From Verrucomicrobiota bacterium (GTDB taxonomy: Bacteria; Verrucomicrobiota; Verrucomicrobiia; Limisphaerales; UBA11358), in the NCBI GenBank assembly GCA_026225155.1, contig JAMFSG010000191.1, positions 1 through 5,948 of the forward strand: DNA of 5,948 nt. The letters run 5' to 3'. The notes below the pieces were generated by a model. That model was not told where the DNA came from and ran no database searches. It was given only the letters and a program-made list of their open reading frames with translations. Below, piece by piece: positions 1 through 5,369 of this stretch. Both the position numbers and the translations under genes were made by a program. Numbering within the stretch: the stretch's first letter is position 1; every line of letters starts with the position of its first letter.

Positions 1-912
1 CAAGTCGGACTCGTCGCGGCGGCGAGTTGCGAGGAATATCTGGCGAACATAATTAAGAAGCACGAGTTCACGCGCCCGGACAAGGAAGACGACCGCGTGC
101 GCCACATCGAAACTTTGAATTCGCAGACCGGTCCGGTTTTTTTGACGTATCGCGCCGTCGCCGCGTTTGATGAATTTGTCGCCAAGAAAATTTCCGAAAC
201 GCCCACCGTGGATTTGACCGCGAAAGACGGCGTGCGCCACACATCGTGGAATATTTCCAGCGCAGACGAAATCGCGTTCGTCGAATCGCAGTTCGCGCAG
301 ATTCCATTTCTTTATATCGCCGACGGACATCATCGCAGCGCGGCGGCGGGACGCATTTTCAAATCGCGCAACGGCGCGGGCCACAGCGGACAATTTCTCG
401 CCGTGATTTTCCCGCACAACCAGATGCAGATTTTGCCCTACAACCGCGTGCTGAAAGATTTGAACGGACTCACGGTCGCGGAATTGCTGAAAAAATTGGA
501 AGAGACTTTCAACATCATCCGCCTCGGCGTGCCGGTGCCGACGCGCAAACATGAACTCGGATTTTTCATCAACGGTCGCTGGCACACATTGACATTCAAA
601 AACAAACTCACGGCGATTGACGATCCGATCGAAAAACTCGACGTGACGTTGCTGCAAAAAAATGTGCTCGCGCCGATTTTCGGGATTGACGATCCGCGCA
701 CGAGCAAAAAAATCAATTTCGTCGGCGGCATCCGCGGCACGGCGGAATTGGAAAAACTCGTGAACAGCGGCGAATACGCGTGCGCGTTCTCGATGTTCCC
801 GACGAGCATCGAAGATTTGATGAGCATCGCCGACGCCGGCGGCATCATGCCGCCGAAAAGCACTTGGTTCGAGCCGAAGCTGCGCGACGCGATGTTTTGT
901 CATCTAATTTAA
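1..912 (+). CDS. DUF1015 family protein, 3' part (N-terminus outside window)
   Basis: The frame is open from base 1 and shows 303 residues before the TAA at 910-912. DUF1015 (PF06245) proteins are usually about 400-420 residues, so roughly the first 110 lie upstream. The internal ATG-like codon near 97 is not the start, because family-typical sequence (GLVAAAS, then HEFTRPDKEDDRVRH) continues before it. The hallmark ADGHHR is at 319-336 (visible residues 107-112), followed by a small-residue helix. Next comes a typical stretch around FPHNQMQILPYNRV. The C-terminal part has the family pattern GVPVP, DDPR and FVGG, and ends with MPPKSTWFEPKL. No signal peptide or membrane span is visible, so the protein is probably cytosolic. 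The biochemical role is not established. The DGHHR motif recalls ParB/sulfiredoxin-fold small-molecule kinases such as free-serine kinase, and DUF1015 genes often sit beside serine biosynthesis genes in other genomes as I recall. The function is inference; the family call is firm. Confidence 0.92.
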   Translation, partial: QVGLVAAASCEEYLANIIKKHEFTRPDKEDDRVRHIETLNSQTGPVFLTYRAVAAFDEFVAKKISETPTVDLTAKDGVRHTSWNISSADEIAFVESQFAQIPFLYIADGHHRSAAAGRIFKSRNGAGHSGQFLAVIFPHNQMQILPYNRVLKDLNGLTVAELLKKLEETFNIIRLGVPVPTRKHELGFFINGRWHTLTFKNKLTAIDDPIEKLDVTLLQKNVLAPIFGIDDPRTSKKINFVGGIRGTAELEKLVNSGEYACAFSMFPTSIEDLMSIADAGGIMPPKSTWFEPKLRDAMFCHLI

Positions 913-914
913 TT

Positions 915-983
915 GGGAGGGTTGGCGTGCCGCCGACCCATTTTAGTTTTTTTATTTGGGGACGGCGACACGCCGTCCCTCCC
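915..983. repeat. REP-like nested double-hairpin element
   Basis: Outer arms GGGAGGG (915-921) and CCCTCCC (977-983) are exact reverse complements. They enclose or share bases with two compact hairpins. The left one is 919-939 (9-bp stem, loop TGC). The right one pairs GGGACGGCG (959-967) with CGCCGTCCC (971-979) around loop ACA, with no mismatch. The two hairpins are related: both have a GGCG/CGCC core and a 3-base loop. A T-rich spacer separates them. This resembles dispersed intergenic palindromic (REP-type) elements; I recall similar sequence between genes in Verrucomicrobia, but copy number cannot be seen here. The reading frame of the downstream transporter stays open through it, which could mislead start calling. 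Confidence 0.6.
919..957 (+). terminator. Probable intrinsic terminator after the DUF1015 gene
   Basis: A 9-bp stem pairs 919-927 with 931-939, with a TGC loop (one T-G wobble, 923/935). It is GC-rich and is followed by a T-rich run at 941-957 (TTTTAGTTTTTTTATTT). It starts seven bases after the stop codon. This is the classic layout for Rho-independent termination on the + strand. The same hairpin is also the left half of the repeat at 915-983, so it may have arrived as a repeat and serve as a terminator secondarily. Confidence 0.6.
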
Positions 984-998
984 GAAATCAAATTTTGG

Positions 999-1027
999 AT
1001 TCGACACTCGCCATTTGAAATTCGACA
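999..1027. repeat. Short direct repeat ATTCGACA, two copies 21 bp apart
   Basis: ATTCGACA occurs at 999-1006 and again at 1020-1027, a spacing of 21 bp, about two helical turns. It lies between the double-hairpin element and the transporter start. It could be a paired protein-binding site, or the tail of the same dispersed intergenic element. An 8-base repeat in a short region could also be chance. No convincing -35/-10 pair was seen in 984-1034. Confidence 0.3.
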
Positions 1028-1034
1028 TTGGTTT

Positions 1035-1961
1035 GTGGCCACCGAACGACTTCAACGCAGTTTGCGCGCGACCTTTTTAGGGCTCGCGGTGAATGTATTT
1101 CTCGGTGCCGCAAAATTCGCCGCCGGAATTCTTGGCCATTCGCACGCGCTTATCGCGGACGCGACGGAATCGTTCGCCGACATTTTTAATTCGCTCGTCA
1201 TTTGGCGCGGTATCGTTGTCGCCTCCGAACCGCCGGACGAAAAACATCCTTACGGTCACAGCAAAGCCGAGCCGCTCGCCGCTGCGTTCGGCGCGGTGAT
1301 GCTATTGCTGGCGGCGTTGTGGATCGCCGGCAAAGCGTCGTTCAACATCTACGGGTTTTTGCATCCGCAGATCACGGACGCGCCGCGCGAACCGTTGCGC
1401 TGGTTTACGCTCATCGTTTTGGTGGTGGTCATCGTCGTCAAAGAAGGACTGTTCCGTTTCGTCATCGGCGAAGGTGAGGCGACCGATAATTCCGCCGTAA
1501 AAACCGACGCATGGCATCATCGCAGCGACGCGATCACGTCCGCCGGCGCGTTCATCGGCATCAGCATTGCGCTGATCGGTGGTGTGAAATTTTCGTGGGC
1601 GGACGATGCGGCCGCGATTTTCTGCGCGCTCATCATCGGCGTCAACGGCTGGCTTTTGCTGCGTCCACCGTTGAGCGAATTGATGGACGAAACGCCCGAT
1701 CCCGAAGTCGTTGAAAAAATCCGCCACGCCGCCGCGACGGTGAAAGAAGTCGCCGCCGTCGAAAAATGTTTCGTGCGCAAAGCCGGCCATCTTTTTTTTG
1801 TCGAGATGCACATCGAAGTTGACCCGCAGATGACCGTGTTTCATTCGCACGAAATCGCTCACGAAGTGAAAGATAAAATCCGCACCCTCATGCCCGAAGT
1901 CAGCGACGTGCTCGTGCATATCGAACCGCTCGATACTCCTGCAAAAAAATCTTCGGCGTGA
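1035..1961 (+). CDS. Cation diffusion facilitator (CDF) family metal transporter
   Basis: A 308-residue inner-membrane protein, normal for CDF exporters, which move divalent cations (Zn, Mn, Fe, Co or Cd) out of the cytoplasm in exchange for protons. Six hydrophobic segments are visible at about 12-33, 39-62, 81-99, 123-143, 166-183 and 190-209. Metal-site residues fit the family: TM2 has ADATESFAD (E45, D49) and TM5 has HHRSD (H161, D165). The HPYGHSKAE loop (71-79) is diagnostic. The C-terminal cytoplasmic dimerisation domain (about 220-300) carries H270, H272, H276 and the terminal VHIEP (H295). The frame is open to 780, but 913-1034 is an intergenic repeat, so GTG at 1035, just before the conserved ATERLQRSLRAT, is chosen. 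No Shine-Dalgarno site is seen. The stop TGA overlaps the next gene's GTG. The metal cannot be named: Glu at position 45 replaces the His or Asp of well-studied members. Confidence 0.93.
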   Translation: MATERLQRSLRATFLGLAVNVFLGAAKFAAGILGHSHALIADATESFADIFNSLVIWRGIVVASEPPDEKHPYGHSKAEPLAAAFGAVMLLLAALWIAGKASFNIYGFLHPQITDAPREPLRWFTLIVLVVVIVVKEGLFRFVIGEGEATDNSAVKTDAWHHRSDAITSAGAFIGISIALIGGVKFSWADDAAAIFCALIIGVNGWLLLRPPLSELMDETPDPEVVEKIRHAAATVKEVAAVEKCFVRKAGHLFFVEMHIEVDPQMTVFHSHEIAHEVKDKIRTLMPEVSDVLVHIEPLDTPAKKSSA

Positions 1962-2800
1962 ATCCAGAAACGCATTTCAAAGGTTGGGCCAAGCCGGGAA
2001 TCATTCCGCCGGGCTTAAATTCCGGCGTTCAAATTGAACCGCACGAAACGCTCGACGCCATCAGCGGGCATTTCCGATTATTTCAACTGCGCGATGGCCA
2101 CCGTTTTTCCACCGACGATATTTTGACCGCGTGGTATGGCACGACTTGGTGTCCGAGCGAGCGCGCAGTTTTAGATTTGGGCAGCGGCATCGGAACCGTC
2201 GGCATGATCTGCGCGTGGTGTTTGCCTGGTGCGAAGTTTGTGACGGTTGAAGCGCAAACTGAAAGCGTCGCGCTCGCCAAAAAATCTACGCGCTACAACG
2301 GAATTGAAGACCGCTACGAAATCCGCGCCGGCGATTTTCGCGAAAATGGAATTTTGCGCGCCGATGAAAAATTCGATCTCATCACTGGCAGCCCACCATA
2401 TTTTCCACCAGACGCCGGCGTGAAAAGCGAACATCCACAAAAACTCGCCTGCCGTTTTGAATTGCGCGGAACCATTGCCGATTATTGTGAAACCGCCGCG
2501 AAGCATCTCGCACCCGGCGGATTTTTCGCCTGCGTTTTTCCGCACGAACCCGCACAACTCGCGCGTGTCGAAGCCGCCGCGAAAAATTCCAACTTGGTCA
2601 TTGTCCGTAAACGCCCGGTCGTTTTTCGCGAAGGCGATCCGCCGCTTGTCGCGCTGTTCGGCCTGATGCGCGCGGATGATCTGCCGGAATGGTTTCGCGG
2701 CCAGACATGGACGGAACCGGATTTGATCATCCGCGCGCGCGACGGAAAAATTCATCCCGAATATTCCGCCGTAAAACTTTCCATTGGTTTCCCGCCGTAA
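1958..2800 (+). CDS. Class I SAM-dependent methyltransferase, TrmN6/YfiC-like
   Basis: A 280-residue cytosolic enzyme with a Rossmann-type methyltransferase fold. Motif I is LDLGSGIGTVG (72-82), binding S-adenosylmethionine. The acidic residue ending strand 2 is in VEAQ (E98), and GD is at 125-126. The catalytic-type motif is TGSPPYF (143-149), an (N/D/S)-P-P-(Y/F) signature of amino-group methylation of a base or residue. GHRFSTDDILTAW (47-59) matches the TrmN6 region that contacts substrate, and HPQKLACRFELRG is typical of this subgroup. E. coli TrmN6 makes N6-methyladenosine at position 37 of tRNA-Val; that substrate is likely but unproven here, because Ser replaces the Asn of NPPY. The start is GTG 1958, in a GTGA overlap with the CDF stop; no later in-frame ATG precedes motif I. 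Coupled translation with the transporter is likely, though no functional link is evident. Confidence 0.85.
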   Translation: MNPETHFKGWAKPGIIPPGLNSGVQIEPHETLDAISGHFRLFQLRDGHRFSTDDILTAWYGTTWCPSERAVLDLGSGIGTVGMICAWCLPGAKFVTVEAQTESVALAKKSTRYNGIEDRYEIRAGDFRENGILRADEKFDLITGSPPYFPPDAGVKSEHPQKLACRFELRGTIADYCETAAKHLAPGGFFACVFPHEPAQLARVEAAAKNSNLVIVRKRPVVFREGDPPLVALFGLMRADDLPEWFRGQTWTEPDLIIRARDGKIHPEYSAVKLSIGFPP

Positions 2801-2843
2801 AATTTTCTGTTCCCTTTTGCGTCCGGCGGACATTACTTGGTGA
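2801..2843 (+). promoter_or_regulatory. Short gap before the sigma gene with an 11-bp palindrome
   Basis: The 43-bp gap holds a small inverted repeat GTCCG-G-CGGAC at 2821-2831, ending 12 bases before the ATG. It could be an operator or a 5' leader stem. No T-run follows, so it is not a terminator, and no clear promoter boxes were seen. A GGTGA at 2839-2843 touches the ATG directly, too close to be a normal ribosome binding site. A chance palindrome is quite possible. Confidence 0.15.
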
Positions 2844-4331
2844 ATGTCAGAATTGGACGACCACGATTTGCTGGCGCAGTATGCGCGCGAAAATTCCGAG
2901 GCCGCGTTTGCCGCGCTCGCGGAGCGGCATGTGAATCTCGTTTATTCCACGGCCTTGCGCAGCGTCGGCAACGCGCACGCGGCGGAAGAGATTTCGCAGG
3001 CGGTCTTCATCATTCTGGCGAACAAGGCGGGAAAAATGTCGCGACGCGCCGTCTTGTCCGGCTGGCTTTATCAAACCACGCGGCTGACGGCGGCGAATTT
3101 TCTGCGCGGCGAAATCCGCCGTCAAAAACGCGAACAGGAGGCGTTCATGCAATCCACTTTGGAAGAACCGACGGAAAATCCGGCGTGGCCACAAATCGCG
3201 CCGTTACTCGACGACGCGCTGGGCAAGCTCGGCGAGCGCGACCGCAACGCGATCGTGCTGCGTTTCTTTGAGAATAAAAATCTGCGCGAAGTCGGGCTGG
3301 CGCTGGGCGCGAGCGAGGACGCGGCGAAAATGCGCGTGAACCGCGCGCTGGAAAAATTGCGGAAAATTTTCGGCAAACGCGGCGCGACATTTTCCGCCGC
3401 CACAATTGCCGCCGCCGTTTCGGCAAATTCTGCTCACGCTGCGCCGGTGGGTTTGGTAAAAACAATTTCCGTTGCCGCGATGGCCAAAGGCGCGGCGGCA
3501 AGCGGATCAACTTTAGCTTTGGCGAAAGGAGCATTGAAAATTATGGCTTGGACAAAAGTGAATACTGCAGTGGTTGTCGGCGCGGGAATTTTGCTGGCGG
3601 CGGGAACCACGACCGTGGTGGTGGAAAAAATTTCGCAACGAAATATTTCGGCGGATAATTTGTCTTGGGCGAACGACCCAAAATATTGGGCGACTGATTC
3701 AACGGTTTTGGATCAACTTCCTGCCGGAGTTTTTATTTTTCGCCCGACAAAATTTGCCAACGATGGCGGCGGCGTTTGGATAAACGGGCGAATGTCCGCA
3801 AAAAATTATTCGGTCAATGATCTGGTGAACAATGCTTATGGTTCTGGTTACACCCGAACTATTCTTCCACCAGATATGCCGAGTGAGCGTTTTGATGTTA
3901 TGTCCACGTTGTCAGGTGGTTACAGTGAACTGCTCAAAAATGAACTCAAAACGCGTTTTGGTTTGACGGCGCATTCGGAAAAACGGGCAGCGGATGTTTT
4001 ATTGTTGCGCGTGCAAAATCCAAATCCACCAAATTTGAAGCCACATGAGCCGGGCAATTCCAATTCATCTTGGATTGGCGGAAACCAAAGTGTAACCCTC
4101 AAAGATTACGAATTAGGCGGCTTTTTTAGCTATGTTGAAAGTCGCATCGGTATGCCGGTCATCAATCAAACGGGCATTCGAGGTCACTATGATTTGGAAA
4201 TAAATTGGCAGCCTAATGCGGGTGAGACCGAAAAGGATGCTCTTCGGCGCGCGCTTTTGAGCCAGCTCGGCCTTGAACTTGTGCCGACGAATATGCCGAT
4301 TGAAATGCTCGTCGTAGAAAAAATAAAATAA
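2844..4331 (+). CDS. Membrane-anchored ECF sigma factor fused to a TIGR03435 (DUF3738) domain
   Basis: A 495-residue protein with three parts. Residues about 1-175 are an ECF-type sigma-70 factor: region 2 at about 18-90 (AHAAEEISQAVFIILANKAG, then GWLYQTTRLTAANFLRGE) and region 4 at about 118-173 (LGERDRNAIVLRFFE, then helix-turn-helix LREVGLALGASEDAAKMRVNRALEKL). These bind RNA polymerase core and promoter DNA. An Ala-rich linker (about 180-237) leads to one membrane span at about 239-260. Residues about 290-495 match TIGR03435, with RFGL (371-374), a following AHSEKR, and TGIRGHYD (443-450), ending in PIEMLVVEKI. With the sigma part inside, this domain lies outside the cytoplasm. TIGR03435 has no established function. 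No separate anti-sigma gene is visible, so the attached domain may hold and release the sigma part, which is inference. The domain-coding half is poorer in GC than the sigma half. ATG 2844 gives a full region 2. Confidence 0.88.
   Translation: MSELDDHDLLAQYARENSEAAFAALAERHVNLVYSTALRSVGNAHAAEEISQAVFIILANKAGKMSRRAVLSGWLYQTTRLTAANFLRGEIRRQKREQEAFMQSTLEEPTENPAWPQIAPLLDDALGKLGERDRNAIVLRFFENKNLREVGLALGASEDAAKMRVNRALEKLRKIFGKRGATFSAATIAAAVSANSAHAAPVGLVKTISVAAMAKGAAASGSTLALAKGALKIMAWTKVNTAVVVGAGILLAAGTTTVVVEKISQRNISADNLSWANDPKYWATDSTVLDQLPAGVFIFRPTKFANDGGGVWINGRMSAKNYSVNDLVNNAYGSGYTRTILPPDMPSERFDVMSTLSGGYSELLKNELKTRFGLTAHSEKRAADVLLLRVQNPNPPNLKPHEPGNSNSSWIGGNQSVTLKDYELGGFFSYVESRIGMPVINQTGIRGHYDLEINWQPNAGETEKDALRRALLSQLGLELVPTNMPIEMLVVEKIK
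3525..3545 (+). promoter_or_regulatory. Shine-Dalgarno-like site and internal ATG inside the sigma fusion
   Basis: AAAGGAG at 3525-3531 precedes an in-frame ATG at 3543-3545 (codon 234) with 11 bases between. Starting there would make a 262-residue protein that begins with the membrane span and carries the TIGR03435 domain but no sigma factor. It is the best Shine-Dalgarno match I found next to an ATG in the window, while the gene starts called here have weak or no such site. The spacing is a little long, and the motif may be a coincidence of Lys-Gly codons. Confidence 0.25.
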
Positions 4332-4375
4332 CACTAGACAAATTTCTCAAGTCAAGGCGTCATAGATAAAGAGCC

Positions 4376-5269
4376 ATGAATTTTCCGGGCGCAAAAAAAG
4401 TTTGCGGGGCGTTCACGCTGATTGAACTGCTCGTGGTCATCGCCATCATCGCCATTCTCGCGGCGATGCTGTTGCCGGCGCTTTCCCATGCCAAGCAGCA
4501 GGCACAAGGCGCGGTCTGTTTGGGCCGCGGCAAGCAGATGATGACGGCCATCATTCTTTACAACGGCGATTACACTGATTATTACCCGCCGAATCCAGAC
4601 GATGGAAATATTCTGCCGGGCTACAATTGGTGTTCCGGCCAGGCCGGCATCGGCGGCGCGCAGGAATTTGATCCCGACGTTTTGCAAGATCCTTCACGTT
4701 CGCTGCTCGTGCCGTTTTTGAGCGGCAGTGTGGATTTATTTCGTTGCCCGGCCGATACGCGACAAGGCAAGTATGATGGAACCAATTCAGCCTGGGCCGG
4801 TCGCATCGTTCCAGCGGCGCGGACTTTTTCGATGAATCAGGCGGTGGGAACGATTGATCCCGGTTTTGATGCGACGGGCGTCAGCCACAGTGGCGTTCCG
4901 AATTTTTCGGTGAACGGCCCGTGGCTGAACAACAATCACGATCACCGGCGAAATTCGCCATGGCTCACGTTTGGAAAATCGAGTCAAGTGCATGGATTGT
5001 CGCCGTCCGGCCTGTGGGTTTTGGTGGATGAAGATGCGACGGATTTGAACGATGCGGCGTTCGCTTTTGGCATGGAGACGCCGCAATGGTTTGATATCCC
5101 CGGCACTTATCATAACGGTGGGTGCGAATTTGCTTTTGCCGATGGCCATTCCGAAACGCATGGCTGGTTTTACAAACACAAAAAATATGAATGGAGCGCG
5201 GCCATCACCGACCCGGGCGATTTGAAAGACTGGCAGTGGATGCAGCAACGCACTTCCGCGCACGATTGA
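4376..5269 (+). CDS. Prepilin-type N-terminal cleavage/methylation protein with H-X9-DG motif
   Basis: A 297-residue protein of the PVC-type pseudopilin-like group. The short leader contains Lys7-Lys8. The cleavage site is Ala12/Phe13 in AFTLIELL, giving Phe at +1 and Glu17 at +5, with Ala in place of the commoner Gly at -1. The hydrophobic helix runs about 13-36 and would first anchor the protein in the inner membrane, with the bulk outside the cytoplasm. A type IV prepilin peptidase should cut and N-methylate it. After the helix come LYNGDYTDYYPPN, FRCPAD (Cys124) and, near the C-terminus, H246 followed after nine residues by D256-G257, the H-X9-DG signature (TIGR04294). The precise role is unknown; such proteins are found in many copies in Planctomycetes and Verrucomicrobia. 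ATG 4376 has only a weak AAAGAG just upstream. It lies 44 bp after the sigma fusion. Confidence 0.9.
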   Translation: MNFPGAKKVCGAFTLIELLVVIAIIAILAAMLLPALSHAKQQAQGAVCLGRGKQMMTAIILYNGDYTDYYPPNPDDGNILPGYNWCSGQAGIGGAQEFDPDVLQDPSRSLLVPFLSGSVDLFRCPADTRQGKYDGTNSAWAGRIVPAARTFSMNQAVGTIDPGFDATGVSHSGVPNFSVNGPWLNNNHDHRRNSPWLTFGKSSQVHGLSPSGLWVLVDEDATDLNDAAFAFGMETPQWFDIPGTYHNGGCEFAFADGHSETHGWFYKHKKYEWSAAITDPGDLKDWQWMQQRTSAHD

Positions 5270-5369
5270 GTCGGAAAATTTATTTAACATTTAAAATTTT
5301 TGGCGGGCTTTTTTGGGGATCAAAAAATAAATTAAACCTTTTGCCCGCTGGTTTCGTCTGAAATTTCGC
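5270..5369 (+). other. AT-rich intergenic leader with possible stem-loops
   Basis: The 100-bp gap is strongly AT-rich at 5276-5340. GCGGGC at 5303-5308 can pair exactly with GCCCGC at 5343-5348. Inside that, TTTTTTG (5309-5315) can pair with CAAAAAA (5321-5327) around a 5-base loop. The outer loop is long and the inner stem mostly A-T, so neither is a convincing intrinsic terminator. The AT-rich stretch could hold a promoter for the next gene. TTAACA at 5284-5289 resembles a -35 box but lacks a -10 at normal spacing. No Shine-Dalgarno site precedes the ATG at 5370. Confidence 0.25.

Noticed and set aside
438..863. Antisense open frame (141 codons) opposite the DUF1015 gene
   Set aside because: The sense frame has clear family motifs; the antisense translation is low-complexity and unrecognisable.
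97..912. GTG near 97 as a genuine start of the DUF1015 gene
   Set aside because: Family-typical sequence continues in frame back to base 1, so the gene simply runs off the left edge.
780..1034. Upstream in-frame ATG (780) as the transporter start
   Set aside because: It would overlap the DUF1015 gene by 133 bases and translate an intergenic repeat; the CDF family sequence begins at about 1035.
1302..1919. Antisense open frame (205 codons) opposite the CDF gene
   Set aside because: Its His/Asp/Phe-rich translation is a by-product of the transporter's codons, with no domain or start signal.
2766..2802. CCGCCGTAAAA twice (2766-2776 and 2792-2802), and again near 1494
   Set aside because: The copies fall in coding sequence as Ala-Val-Lys-type codons or at a stop, with no consistent spacing or context; chance from codon use is enough.
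2171..2833. Long antisense open frame (220 codons) opposite the methyltransferase gene
   Set aside because: It mirrors a well-supported gene, its translation shows no recognisable domain, and the GC-rich codon use of the + strand gene easily keeps a reverse frame open.
4335..4368. Possible promoter TAGACA ... TAGATA before the first prepilin gene
   Set aside because: The gap between the two boxes is 22 bases, too long for a sigma-70 promoter, and both matches are imperfect.
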